A stretch of DNA of 64,000 bases, from NCBI GenBank assembly GCA_035443825.1, contig DAOMNN010000003.1, forward strand, positions 17,464 through 81,463, written 5' to 3'. Within the stretch, counting starts at the first letter, position 1, and every line of letters starts with the position of its first letter. Shown piece after piece: positions 52,104-60,910 of the stretch. This stretch comes from DAOMNN01 sp035443825 (GTDB lineage Bacteria; Pseudomonadota; Gammaproteobacteria; Burkholderiales; Rhodocyclaceae). The translations under genes were made by a program, and so were the position numbers. The notes beneath the pieces are model-generated. The model searched no databases, had not been told where the DNA came from, and worked only from the letters and a program-made list of their open reading frames with translations.

Positions 52104-52954
52104 CCGACCGGAGATCGTCCGTTCTGCGCGAAATGGGCCTGGCGCCCCTGTGGCGCCTTCGAAGCCGTGCGTCGCAAGTCGAGATCGCCCCCGGCGAAGC
52201 AACCCCCGGCAAGGAACCGCCCCAGGCCGGGGCAGACGCGTCGTGTGCGCAGGCAAGCTCGCCGATGCCCGCTCCCCAGTTCGGCGACCATGGTGCGCGT
52301 GACGCTTCAACGCAGCGCATCGAACCATCACCTCGGCCAGCCCTGGGCGACGCAAGCCCCGACGAGCGTGAGCGCACCGCGCGCATCGCCGACATGGACT
52401 GGGATGCTCTCGAATCGGACATCCGTGCGTGCGAGGCATGCGCCTTGTGCCGGCAGCGCAAGCAAGCGGTTCCGGGGGTGGGCGACCGCCAGGCCGACTG
52501 GATGTTCGTCGGCGAAGGGCCTGGAGCGGAAGAGGACCGACGCGGCGAACCTTTCGTCGGCCCGGCAGGAAAGCTGCTCGATGCGATGCTCGCTGCAATC
52601 GGACTCCAGCGCGATCAGGACGTCTACATCGCCAACGCAGTCAAGTGCCGACCGCCGCACAACCGCACGCCCGAAGCGGACGAGATCGCAGCCTGTCATC
52701 CGTATCTGGGGCGCCAGATCCAGCTCGTCAGTCCGAAATTGCTGATTGCACTGGGACGCCCTGCGGCGCAGGCGCTGCTGGGAACCGAGATCAAGATCAA
52801 TGCCGCACGCGGCAAGATTTTCGATCGTGCGGGCATTCCGGTGATCGTCACCTACCATCCTGCCTATCTGCTGCGCAATCCGGCGGACAAGGCGAAGGCG
52901 TGGGAGGACCTGTGCTTCGCACGAGCGGTGGCGGCCGGCGCGGTCTCGTCCTGA
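52100..52954 (+). CDS. Family 4 uracil-DNA glycosylase with psi(HolD)-like N-terminal peptide
   Basis: 284 residues from GTG 52100 (GTGA overlap with rimI). Residues ~105-284 are a family 4 UDG with Fe-S cysteines C111, C114, C183 and C199, water-activating motif GEGPGAEED, and HPAYLLR. Residues 1-30 follow the pattern RR-x4-L-x2-(L/M)-G-(I/L)-x2-(x)W-x-LR...EIA, matching from memory the N-terminus of E. coli DNA polymerase III psi (HolD), the segment that binds the clamp loader. Residues 31-100 are a Pro/Gly/Ala-rich linker. It removes uracil from DNA and may be tethered to the replisome. Confidence 0.9.
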   Translation: MTDRRSSVLREMGLAPLWRLRSRASQVEIAPGEATPGKEPPQAGADASCAQASSPMPAPQFGDHGARDASTQRIEPSPRPALGDASPDERERTARIADMDWDALESDIRACEACALCRQRKQAVPGVGDRQADWMFVGEGPGAEEDRRGEPFVGPAGKLLDAMLAAIGLQRDQDVYIANAVKCRPPHNRTPEADEIAACHPYLGRQIQLVSPKLLIALGRPAAQALLGTEIKINAARGKIFDRAGIPVIVTYHPAYLLRNPADKAKAWEDLCFARAVAAGAVSS

Positions 52955-52961
52955 ACGCGGA

Positions 52962-54209
52962 TTACCGATGCTCTTCGAGGAGCGCGACGGAGTCGTACTC
53001 GCGCTGGTTGCGTTCGTGCCTGAACTTGACCAGCAACATGGTGCCGGCCACGAACAGGCCGAACAGGGCGATCACGACGTTGATGGACAGGCCGGCCATG
53101 ATGAGGACTGCGTAGATCCCGGTCATCACCAGGATCGACAGATTTTCGTTGAAGTTTTGTACGGCGATCGAGTGCCCCGCGCCCATCAGGATGTGGCCGC
53201 GGTGCTGTAGCAGGGCGTTCATCGGCACCACGAAGAAACCCGCCAGGGCGCCCACCGCGATCATCAGGATCATTGCAACCGACGGTCGTGTGACGAAGAC
53301 CATCGCGATCACGATCAGGCCCATTGCGATTCCCAGCGGAATGACCTGGACGGAACGGCGCAAGCTGACCATGCGCGCGGCCATCACCGACCCCAGTGCG
53401 ATGCCGATCGCCACAACGCCCTGCAGCATCGACGCCTGCGTGAGGTCGAAACCCAGATTGCGCTCAGCCCATTTGATCACGATGAACTGGAGCGTCGCAC
53501 CCGCACCCCAGAAAAGGGTGGTCACCGCCAGCGAGATCTGTCCCAGCCGGTCACGCCACAGCAGCTTCAGGCAGTGGGCGAAATCGTGGAGCAGATACAG
53601 GGGGTTGTTCTTCAATGGCTTGTGATCAACCCCGGTGTCGGGGATATAGAAGTTGAAGATCGCCGCGATCAGGTAGAGCGAACCGGCAAGTACGATCGCC
53701 GCCTCGAAACCCGAAGCGACGAATGGCAGACCCAGTGACTCCAGCCACGCGGCCGTGGTCGGGTGGACGGACAATCCGCCCATCACTGCCCCGAGGATGA
53801 TCGCGGCCACGGTGAGACCCTCGATCCAGCCATTGGCGACGACCAGCAGACGGTGTGGCAGATACTCCGTGAGAATGCCGTACTTCGCGGGAGAGTATGC
53901 GGCCGCGCCGAGGCCGACGACGGCATAGGCGAAAAGCGGGTGCATCCCCAGAAACAGCATCAGGCAGCCGCCGATCTTGATCGTGTTGCTCACCAGCATC
54001 ACGCGCCACTTCGGCATCGAATCCGCGAATGCGCCGACGAAGGCCGCGAGCAGGACATACGAGAGCGTGAAAAACAGCTTCAGCATCGGCTCGTACTGAT
54101 CCGGCGCCGCCATGTCGCGCAGCAGCGCAATGGCGATGATCAACAACGCGTTGTCCGCCAGGGCGGAGAAGAACTGCGCCGTCATGATGATGTAGAAGCC
54201 GAGCGGCAT
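52962..54209 (-). CDS. lplT: Lysophospholipid transporter LplT (MFS)
   Basis: 415 residues with about twelve hydrophobic segments. The opening GFYIIMTAQFFSALADNALLIIAIALL and the block YSPAKYGILTEYLPHRLLVVANGWIEG are characteristic of LplT. It flips lysophospholipids across the inner membrane for re-acylation. The acyltransferase usually found beside it (aas) is not in the window. Convergent with the glycosylase gene (7 bases), divergent from the LysR gene. Confidence 0.93.
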   Translation of the reverse strand: MPLGFYIIMTAQFFSALADNALLIIAIALLRDMAAPDQYEPMLKLFFTLSYVLLAAFVGAFADSMPKWRVMLVSNTIKIGGCLMLFLGMHPLFAYAVVGLGAAAYSPAKYGILTEYLPHRLLVVANGWIEGLTVAAIILGAVMGGLSVHPTTAAWLESLGLPFVASGFEAAIVLAGSLYLIAAIFNFYIPDTGVDHKPLKNNPLYLLHDFAHCLKLLWRDRLGQISLAVTTLFWGAGATLQFIVIKWAERNLGFDLTQASMLQGVVAIGIALGSVMAARMVSLRRSVQVIPLGIAMGLIVIAMVFVTRPSVAMILMIAVGALAGFFVVPMNALLQHRGHILMGAGHSIAVQNFNENLSILVMTGIYAVLIMAGLSINVVIALFGLFVAGTMLLVKFRHERNQREYDSVALLEEHR

Positions 54210-54396
54210 CGGAGGAGGGCGCAGTCCTTGGGGTCGAATCCACGGTTTATATCATGAAGTCACTGCCATTCATGGATCACCATTTCGCATTTGCCGGGCG
54301 ATCGTCCGGGTCGGGGCAGCCCGTTCCGGGTGGCGCTCCACCTGGCCGTGAAACTGTGCTCTAATCTTCGCCATAAAGATTCCTTATGAGACCAAG

Positions 54397-55317
54397 GTGG
54401 CAGATCGCAGACTCCAGGTTTTTCACGCCGTCGCCAGGCACGGCTCCTTCACCCGCGCGGCCGAACACCTGTTCATGACGCAACCGGCAGTGACCTTTCA
54501 GATCAAGCAGCTGGAAGAGTATTACGACACCCGACTGCTGGATCGCGGTCACGGCAAGGTGAGCCTCACGGCTGCAGGCGAGATCGTCTTCGCCTATGCG
54601 GAACGCATTCTCGACCTGTCGCAGGAGCTCGAGTCGCGCGTCGCTGAACTGACCGACGAACTGGCGGGCACGCTGACGATCGGCACCAGTACGACGATCG
54701 CGGCCTACTGGCTCCCGCAGTTGCTGGAGAGCTTCAAGCGCAAGTACCCGCGTGTGGTACCGCGCGTGGTGGTGGGAAACTCGCAATTGACCGAGGATCG
54801 CGTGGCGTCGCGCGAACTCGACCTGGGGCTGATCGAGATCGCATCCGACCAGCCCATGATCGAGCGCCGTACGGCCACGCGCGACGAGTTGCTGGTGATC
54901 TGCCAGCCGGGCCACCCCCTATCCGCGAAGCCCGCTCTGAGCGCCCACGATCTGATCGAGTATCCGTTCATCACGCGAGACCCTGGCAACGCGGTCAGGG
55001 AACTTGCCGAGGGTTTCTTCCACGCAGCCGGTGTCGGAATGGACCAGCTGATGGTCTGCGCCGAACTCGGCAGTCTCGCAACCGTCAAGTATCTCGCCTC
55101 GCAGGGAATGGGTTTCGCGATCGCTTCCAGGGCGGCGATCCAGCGCGACATCCGCGAAGGCCGTCTCGCTGCGATACCACTCGAGCCGCGCCTCCACACT
55201 CCGCTTGAAGTCATCATTCCCAAGGACAGGTTCCGTTCACGCCTGATCACGACCTTCGCCGATCACGCGGCCGATAAGCTGGCGACGATGGCGACGGAAG
55301 GTTCGGAGGACAACTGA
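54397..55317 (+). CDS. LysR-family transcriptional regulator
   Basis: 306 residues from GTG 54397, preceded by AAGG; the nearby ATG at 54386 is out of frame. N-terminal winged HTH (VFHAVARHGSFTRAAEHLFMTQPAVTFQIKQLEE), then a LysR substrate domain (~90-295). No ligand can be assigned; the HTH resembles regulators of the CysB/CbbR breadth. Its stop overlaps the radA start (TGATG), an uncommon pairing that makes radA expression depend on it. Confidence 0.9.
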   Translation: MADRRLQVFHAVARHGSFTRAAEHLFMTQPAVTFQIKQLEEYYDTRLLDRGHGKVSLTAAGEIVFAYAERILDLSQELESRVAELTDELAGTLTIGTSTTIAAYWLPQLLESFKRKYPRVVPRVVVGNSQLTEDRVASRELDLGLIEIASDQPMIERRTATRDELLVICQPGHPLSAKPALSAHDLIEYPFITRDPGNAVRELAEGFFHAAGVGMDQLMVCAELGSLATVKYLASQGMGFAIASRAAIQRDIREGRLAAIPLEPRLHTPLEVIIPKDRFRSRLITTFADHAADKLATMATEGSEDN

Positions 55318-56693
55318 TGGCACGAGCGAGAACGACGTACACCTGCAACGAATGCGGCGGACAGTCGCCGCAGTGGCAGGGGCAGTGCCCGCATTGCAAG
55401 GCATGGAATACGCTGAGCGAGGGACCGGTCGAACAGGCAAGTCCCGGTGGTGGCAACCGGTTCGCAGCCCTGGCCGGCGCAACCGGCAAACTCCAGGCCC
55501 TCGCCGAACTGGAACCGCGCGACGTCTCGCGCATCCCGACCGGCATCGAGGAGTTCGACCGGGTCCTGGGCGGGGGACTCGTGCCGGGCGGCGTAGTACT
55601 GATCGGAGGCGATCCCGGAATCGGCAAGTCGACCCTGTTGCTGCAGGCGCTTTCGATTCTGGCTGCGAACCAGTCCGCCATCTACGTCAGTGGCGAGGAA
55701 TCCGGAGAGCAGGTGGCCTTGCGTTCCCGCCGCCTGCAACTCGATCCGGGGCGCCTGGAGATGCTCCCCGAGATCAACCTCGAACGCATCCTGGCGATAC
55801 TCAAGAGCGCGCGCCCGGCAATTGCCGTCATCGACTCGATCCAGACGGTCTACTCCGAAGTCCTGCAATCGGCACCTGGATCGGTCGCCCAGGTGCGCGA
55901 ATGCGCGGCACAGCTGACGCGTTTCGCGAAACAGAGCGGCACCACCCTGATCATGGTCGGACACGTCACCAAGGACGGCACGCTCGCCGGGCCACGCGTG
56001 CTCGAACACATCGTGGATACCGTGCTCTATTTCGAAGGAGACACCCACTCGAGCTTCCGCCTGATCCGGGCATTCAAGAACCGTTTCGGGGCCGTGAACG
56101 AACTGGGCGTGTTTGCGATGACCGATCGCGGGCTTAGGGGCGTGAGCAACCCCTCGGCAATCTTTCTGTCGCAGCACAGCCAGCAGGTGTCTGGCAGCTG
56201 CGTGCTCGTTACCCAGGAAGGCACTCGCCCCCTGCTGGTGGAGATCCAGGCGCTGGTCGACGCCGCACACAGTCCCAACCCGCGGCGGCTCGGCGTAGGC
56301 CTCGAGCAGAACCGGCTCGCGATGCTGCTGGCGGTCCTTCACCGGCATGCCGGCATCGTGTGTTTCGACCAGGATGTGTTCGTGAATGCGGTCGGGGGCG
56401 TGAAGATCGCCGAACCAGCCGCAGACCTTGCAGTCCTGCTCGCCATCGTTTCGTCGCTGCGCAGCAAACCGCTGCCGCGCGGGCTCGCGGTGTTTGGCGA
56501 AGTAGGCCTTGCAGGTGAAATCCGCCCCGCGCCGCGCGGGCAGGAGCGCCTCAAGGAAGCAGCCAAACTGGGATTTTCGACTGCGATCATCCCCAAGGCT
56601 AATGCGCCGAAAAGGCCGCCGGAGGGCATGCGCCTCATAGCAGTGGGCCGGGTCGAGGAGGCCATCGAAATGGCCCGGGAGCTTCACGACTGA
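55317..56693 (+). CDS. radA: DNA repair protein RadA (Sms)
   Basis: 458 residues. N-terminal C4 zinc finger (CNECGGQSPQWQGQCPHC), RecA-like core with Walker A GGDPGIGKST, the RadA-specific KNRFG in AFKNRFGAVNELG, and a C-terminal Lon-protease-like domain (LAVFGEVGLAGEIRPAPRGQERLKEA). It is a branch-migration helicase for recombination intermediates. Co-translated with the preceding LysR gene. Confidence 0.96.
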   Translation: MARARTTYTCNECGGQSPQWQGQCPHCKAWNTLSEGPVEQASPGGGNRFAALAGATGKLQALAELEPRDVSRIPTGIEEFDRVLGGGLVPGGVVLIGGDPGIGKSTLLLQALSILAANQSAIYVSGEESGEQVALRSRRLQLDPGRLEMLPEINLERILAILKSARPAIAVIDSIQTVYSEVLQSAPGSVAQVRECAAQLTRFAKQSGTTLIMVGHVTKDGTLAGPRVLEHIVDTVLYFEGDTHSSFRLIRAFKNRFGAVNELGVFAMTDRGLRGVSNPSAIFLSQHSQQVSGSCVLVTQEGTRPLLVEIQALVDAAHSPNPRRLGVGLEQNRLAMLLAVLHRHAGIVCFDQDVFVNAVGGVKIAEPAADLAVLLAIVSSLRSKPLPRGLAVFGEVGLAGEIRPAPRGQERLKEAAKLGFSTAIIPKANAPKRPPEGMRLIAVGRVEEAIEMARELHD

Positions 56694-56953
56694 GATGATA
56701 AACATCGCGCCATCGTCGATGGACGCTGCTGCATCTGCGGTCTTGCCGATTGCCTGCACATCGACTCATGGAGCCGGACCCATGCGAACTCGAGCCGCGT
56801 CGCAATCCTTCCGTACATCTGCATCGTCGCCCAGGGTGGCGCGCAGGCTATTCGGGTGCATCCCTGCTTCACCCTCGTGTTCCGAAACTATCGCCCGTCC
56901 CTCATGTCGATCAACGGATCGTGTTGCCGAATCCGAAGTGCCCGAGGTGCGGC
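56694..56953. other. Intergenic region before the hyp operon
   Basis: 260 bases with no supportable gene; a short frame at 56695-56961 has atypical composition. It should contain the hyp promoter, but I could not find a convincing sigma70 or sigma54 (GG-N10-GC) site. Confidence 0.4.
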
Positions 56954-57295
56954 ATGCATGAGATGTCACTCGCCGAAAGTGTGCGTAGTATCGTAGAAGA
57001 CGCCGCGCGGACACAGGACATCGGCCGTGTGCGGAAAGTCGTGCTGGAGATCGGCGAACTGGCCTCGGTCGAGCTCGATGCGTTGCGTTTCTGTCTCGAC
57101 GTGGTGTTGCGCGATACTGTCGCCGATGGCGCGCGCATAGAGGTTGAGCGCATTGCAGGCAGCGGATGGTGCATGCGATGTGCGGACACGGTGCCGATCG
57201 CGACCTTGATCGCGGCGTGTCCGCGCTGTGGCGGCTATCAGATCCGGCCGACCGCAGGAACGCAGATGCGCGTAAAGGAACTGGAAGTCGAATAA
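56954..57295 (+). CDS. hypA: Hydrogenase nickel incorporation protein HypA
   Basis: 113 residues from ATG 56954 (MHEMSLAES), the invariant start with nickel ligand H2; GAGGTG lies upstream. The C-terminal zinc site has two CxxC pairs (CMRC, CPRC). It delivers nickel to the hydrogenase large subunit with HypB. First gene of hypABFCDEX. Confidence 0.96.
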   Translation: MHEMSLAESVRSIVEDAARTQDIGRVRKVVLEIGELASVELDALRFCLDVVLRDTVADGARIEVERIAGSGWCMRCADTVPIATLIAACPRCGGYQIRPTAGTQMRVKELEVE

Positions 57296-57366
57296 GGCAG
57301 GGAACCCGAACAACCGGACGGATTGCCCAGTTTCGCAAGCCGGCCGGTAACGGAAGGAGCGTGACG

Positions 57367-58326
57367 ATGTGTACGGTTTGTGGTTGCGGTAGTGGCGAAG
57401 TGAAGATCGGAGGCATGATGCCGGGGAAGCCGGTCCGCCCGAAACCTGGCCTAACCCGGGCATGGAAGCCGGTCGCATCACACCAACACGAACACGTCCA
57501 CACCGACGGAACGCACCGGACAACGCACTCGCAAGCTCACCTTCATGGCCATGAAGGTGACCTCCAAACGCATCTCGCAATGAACACGGACCGGATGGAT
57601 TTCGGCACCGGTCCGGCGCATGCCCATGTGCCCGGCCTCAGCCAGACGCAGATGATCAGGATCGAACGGGACATCCTCGGCAAGAACGACGCCCTTGCAG
57701 CCGTCAACAGGCGCGCCCTGGAGGCGCGCGGCATCTTCGCACTCAACCTGGTGTCCAGCCCCGGTTCCGGCAAGACCACGCTGCTGGTGCGCACGATTCG
57801 CGAGCTCGCTGACAGCGTGCCGGTCGCGGTGATCGAGGGCGACCAGCAGACCGAGTGCGACAGCGAGCGCATTCGCGAAACCGGCGCGCCGGCGCTACAG
57901 ATCAACACCGGCAAGGGCTGTCATCTCGATGCCGACATGGTCGGGCGCGGCCTGAGCAAGCTGGTACCCGTCGACGACAGCCTGCTGTTCATCGAGAACG
58001 TCGGCAATCTCGTGTGCCCGGCCGCATTCGATCTGGGCGAGGCGCACAAGGTCGCGATCCTGTCGGTGACCGAGGGCGAGGACAAGCCGCTCAAGTACCC
58101 TGACATGTTCGCCGCGGCCGATCTCATGCTCCTGAACAAGATCGATCTGCTGCCCTATGTGAGTTTCGATATCGAGCGCGCAGTCGAGTATGCGCACCGG
58201 GTAAACCCGCGCCTGACGGTGATGCGCGTATCGGCCACCACCGGCGAGGGTTTCGACGCCTGGCTTGCGTGGATCAGACAAGGGCTTGCGACAATGCGGC
58301 GACTCAAGGCAGGCAGCCCGCCGTGA
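57367..58326 (+). CDS. hypB: Hydrogenase nickel incorporation GTPase HypB
   Basis: 319 residues from ATG 57367 behind AAGGAG. The N-terminal high-affinity nickel motif is CTVCGC (C2, C5, C7). A histidine-rich stretch at ~39-62 should store nickel. The GTPase core has SSPGSGKTT, EGDQQTECDS and NKIDLLP. GTP hydrolysis drives nickel transfer. The stop overlaps the hypF GTG start. Confidence 0.96.
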   Translation: MCTVCGCGSGEVKIGGMMPGKPVRPKPGLTRAWKPVASHQHEHVHTDGTHRTTHSQAHLHGHEGDLQTHLAMNTDRMDFGTGPAHAHVPGLSQTQMIRIERDILGKNDALAAVNRRALEARGIFALNLVSSPGSGKTTLLVRTIRELADSVPVAVIEGDQQTECDSERIRETGAPALQINTGKGCHLDADMVGRGLSKLVPVDDSLLFIENVGNLVCPAAFDLGEAHKVAILSVTEGEDKPLKYPDMFAAADLMLLNKIDLLPYVSFDIERAVEYAHRVNPRLTVMRVSATTGEGFDAWLAWIRQGLATMRRLKAGSPP

Positions 58327-59507
58327 CTCCGCACCTTGCACAGGTTTCACGATCGCTCCGGGGGACGAGGCTCACACTGGCCGATGTCGTCCTGAGCGCA
58401 CCCGTACTTGCTCTGGGCGCGTACTTCAAGAACACCCCCTGTCTGCTGCGCGACGGCGAAGCGGTGTTCGGTCCCAACGTGGGCGATCTCGATCGGCCTG
58501 AAGCCTGTGCCGATGTCGAACGCGTGGCAGATGCACTGCTCGCGCTGGCCGACGAATTGCCGGCCGCGATCGCGCACGATCTGCATCCGGACTTCCACTC
58601 CAGCCGCGTCGCAGCGGCGCTGGCCAGCAGACTCGACGTGCCGGCGGTCGCCGTCCAGCACCATCATGCCCATGTCGAAACGGTCCTGGTCGAGAACGGC
58701 TGGCTGACCGAACGCGACGGTGCGGCACTGGGGCTGGCACTGGACGGCGTCGGTCTCGGCAGCGACGGCAGTGCCTGGGGCGGCGAGCTACTGTCACTGG
58801 AACATGCGGACTTCCGGCGTATCGGACATCTGCGTACGCTGCCCATGCCCGGTGGCGACCGCGCCGCACGTGAACCGTGGCGCATGGCGGCAGCGGTGTT
58901 GCACCTGCTCGGCCGAGACCACGAGATTGCACGGCGATTTCCGGGGCAGGGCGCATCGGCGCGACTGTCCGACATACTCGCGCGAGCTCATCTGTGCCCG
59001 CGCACGACCAGCCTCGGACGCTGGTTCGATGCCGCCGCGGGCTTGCTCGGTCTGTGCGAGGTGATGGTCTTCGAGGCCGAAGCGGCAATGACACTGGAGC
59101 GTGCCGCAGCCGAACACGGACCGGTCGCATGCTCGCCCGATGACTGGTCCATCGATGCGCACGGCGTACTCGACTTGTCGCCGGTGTTCGTGAAGCTCGC
59201 CGACGAACATAACCCGGCACGCGGCGCCGCACGTTTTCACGCCGCGCTCGTCGATGGCCTCGACGCCTGGGTGTTGCGTGCGGCTCGCGTCGGCGCAATC
59301 GAGACGGTGGCCTTGTCCGGCGGGTGTTTTCTAAATCGCATCCTTTCTGAACGGCTCGGCGAACGCCTGCGCAGCCATGGGCTCAGGGTACTCAACGCCC
59401 GCAGACTCTCGCCGGGTGACGCCGGTCTCGCGCTCGGACAGGCACGCATCGCCGCACTCGCGGTCGCGGCATGCGCCGGGCCCGCGGTCCAGTTCCAGGG
59501 GGTTTGA
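58323..59507 (+). CDS. hypF: Short HypF: carbamoyltransferase (Kae1-like) half only
   Basis: 394 residues from GTG 58323, overlapping the hypB stop (GTGA). Only the C-terminal half of a standard ~750-residue HypF is present: HDLHPDFHSSR, VQHHHAHVE (metal histidines), LDGVGLGSDGSAWGGELL and VALSGGCFLNRIL. The acylphosphatase, zinc-finger and YrdC-like domains are absent, with no trace upstream. A shortened HypF1 of this kind is known in Ralstonia eutropha and, as I recall, is functional. HypF makes the carbamoyl group that becomes the cyanide ligands of the NiFe site, so the missing steps may be supplied in trans. Confidence 0.9.
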   Translation: MTPHLAQVSRSLRGTRLTLADVVLSAPVLALGAYFKNTPCLLRDGEAVFGPNVGDLDRPEACADVERVADALLALADELPAAIAHDLHPDFHSSRVAAALASRLDVPAVAVQHHHAHVETVLVENGWLTERDGAALGLALDGVGLGSDGSAWGGELLSLEHADFRRIGHLRTLPMPGGDRAAREPWRMAAAVLHLLGRDHEIARRFPGQGASARLSDILARAHLCPRTTSLGRWFDAAAGLLGLCEVMVFEAEAAMTLERAAAEHGPVACSPDDWSIDAHGVLDLSPVFVKLADEHNPARGAARFHAALVDGLDAWVLRAARVGAIETVALSGGCFLNRILSERLGERLRSHGLRVLNARRLSPGDAGLALGQARIAALAVAACAGPAVQFQGV

Positions 59508-59510
59508 CGC

Positions 59511-59753
59511 ATGTGTCTGGCACTTCCCGCGCGTATTGTCGAGATGCTCGATGGGACGCAGTGCCGAGTGGATCTGGGCGGAGTTCGAAAGGAGATCTCG
59601 CTTGCACTCGTCGATGACGTGACGGTGGGCGATTACGTTATCGTGCATGTGGGCTACGCTTTGTCGCGACTCGATCCGGAAGAGGCCGAGCGTACCCTGG
59701 CCCTTTTCGCCGAAGCCGGCATCGATCCTATGCGGGCATCGGAGGCGACGTGA
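59511..59753 (+). CDS. hypC: Hydrogenase maturation chaperone HypC
   Basis: 80 residues. It begins MCLALPARIVEM; the exposed C2 holds the Fe(CN)2CO intermediate with HypD. Normal length for the HypC/HupF family. Three bases after hypF; the stop overlaps the hypD GTG start. Confidence 0.96.
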   Translation: MCLALPARIVEMLDGTQCRVDLGGVRKEISLALVDDVTVGDYVIVHVGYALSRLDPEEAERTLALFAEAGIDPMRASEAT

Positions 59754-60910
59754 AGTTCATCGACGAGTTTCGCGACGGCGAACTCGCCGCCGGATTGGCC
59801 GCGGCGATCGCACGCGAGGCCGACATCGGCCGGGATTACGCGTTCATGGAGTTCTGCGGCGGCCATACTCATGCGATTTCACGTTTTGGCGTGACCGATC
59901 TACTGCCGTCCAACGTGCACATGATCCACGGTCCCGGCTGTCCTGTGTGCGTGTTGCCGATCGGGCGAATCGACATGGCGATCCGGCTTGCGCTCGATCG
60001 GCCGGAGGTCATCCTATGCACCTACGGCGACTGCCTGCGCATTCCGGCGTCGGACGGCCTGTCCATGCTGAAGGCCAGGGCGCGCGGAGCGGACATCCGC
60101 ATCGTGTACTCCGCTGCGGACGCGCTCACCCTTGCGCAGTCGCATCCGCGGCGCGAGATCGTGTTCTTCGCCATCGGTTTCGAAACGACGACCCCACCGA
60201 CCGCGCTGGTGCTGCGTGCAACATGCGAGGGCAGGGTGCGCAACTTCAGTGTGATCTGCAACCACGTGCTCACCCCGTCGGCGATCTCGAGCATTCTGGA
60301 ATCGCCTGAAGTGCGACGGCTCGGCAGTGTGCCGCTGGACGGTTTCGTGGGCCCGGCCCACGTCTCGACGGTGATCGGCAGTCGTCCTTACGAATTCTTT
60401 GCTGAGGAGTACCGCAAACCGGTTGTCATCGCCGGCTTCGAGCCACTCGACGTGATGCAGGCGATCCGCATGTTGGTTCGCCAGGTCAATGAGGACCGCG
60501 CCGAAGTCGAAAACGAATTCAGCCGTGCAGTGACCCGCGACGGCAATCTGAAGGCCCAGGCACTGGTCGCCGACACCTTCGAGCTGAGGCGCAGTTTCGA
60601 ATGGCGCGGCCTGGGCGAAGTGCCGTATTCGGCACTGCGGATCCGCGCCGGTTTCGCCGACTGGGATGCAGAGGCCAGATTTGGCCTGACCTACGTCCCG
60701 GTGGCGGACAACAAGGCCTGTGAATGCGGTGCCATCCTGCGCGGCGTGAAGAAGCCCACCGACTGCAGGATCTTCGGCACCGTGTGCACGCCGGAGAATC
60801 CGATGGGTTCGTGCATGGTTTCCAGCGAAGGTGCCTGCGCCGCGCACTACAGCTACGGGCGATTTCGCGACGTGCCGCTCCGGGCCGAAGCCGTGGAAAG
60901 CTCACCATGA
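59750..60910 (+). CDS. hypD: Hydrogenase maturation Fe-S protein HypD
   Basis: 386 residues from GTG 59750 (GTGA overlap). Conserved MEFCGGHTHAISRFG, IHGPGCPVCVLP (redox cysteines), GFETTTPPTA and a C-terminal 4Fe-4S region (NKACECGAILRG, CTPENPMGSCMVSSEGACAA). Scaffold for Fe(CN)2CO assembly with HypC and HypE. Overlaps hypE by ATGA. Confidence 0.97.
   Translation: MKFIDEFRDGELAAGLAAAIAREADIGRDYAFMEFCGGHTHAISRFGVTDLLPSNVHMIHGPGCPVCVLPIGRIDMAIRLALDRPEVILCTYGDCLRIPASDGLSMLKARARGADIRIVYSAADALTLAQSHPRREIVFFAIGFETTTPPTALVLRATCEGRVRNFSVICNHVLTPSAISSILESPEVRRLGSVPLDGFVGPAHVSTVIGSRPYEFFAEEYRKPVVIAGFEPLDVMQAIRMLVRQVNEDRAEVENEFSRAVTRDGNLKAQALVADTFELRRSFEWRGLGEVPYSALRIRAGFADWDAEARFGLTYVPVADNKACECGAILRGVKKPTDCRIFGTVCTPENPMGSCMVSSEGACAAHYSYGRFRDVPLRAEAVESSP

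Noticed and set aside
56695..56961. 88-residue gene before hypA
   Set aside because: Serine/arginine-rich shadow composition, no ribosome site, overlaps the hypA start.
58323..59507. hypF as a pseudogene
   Set aside because: Intact frame, GTG overlap with hypB, conserved metal histidines, and a known short HypF precedent argue for function.
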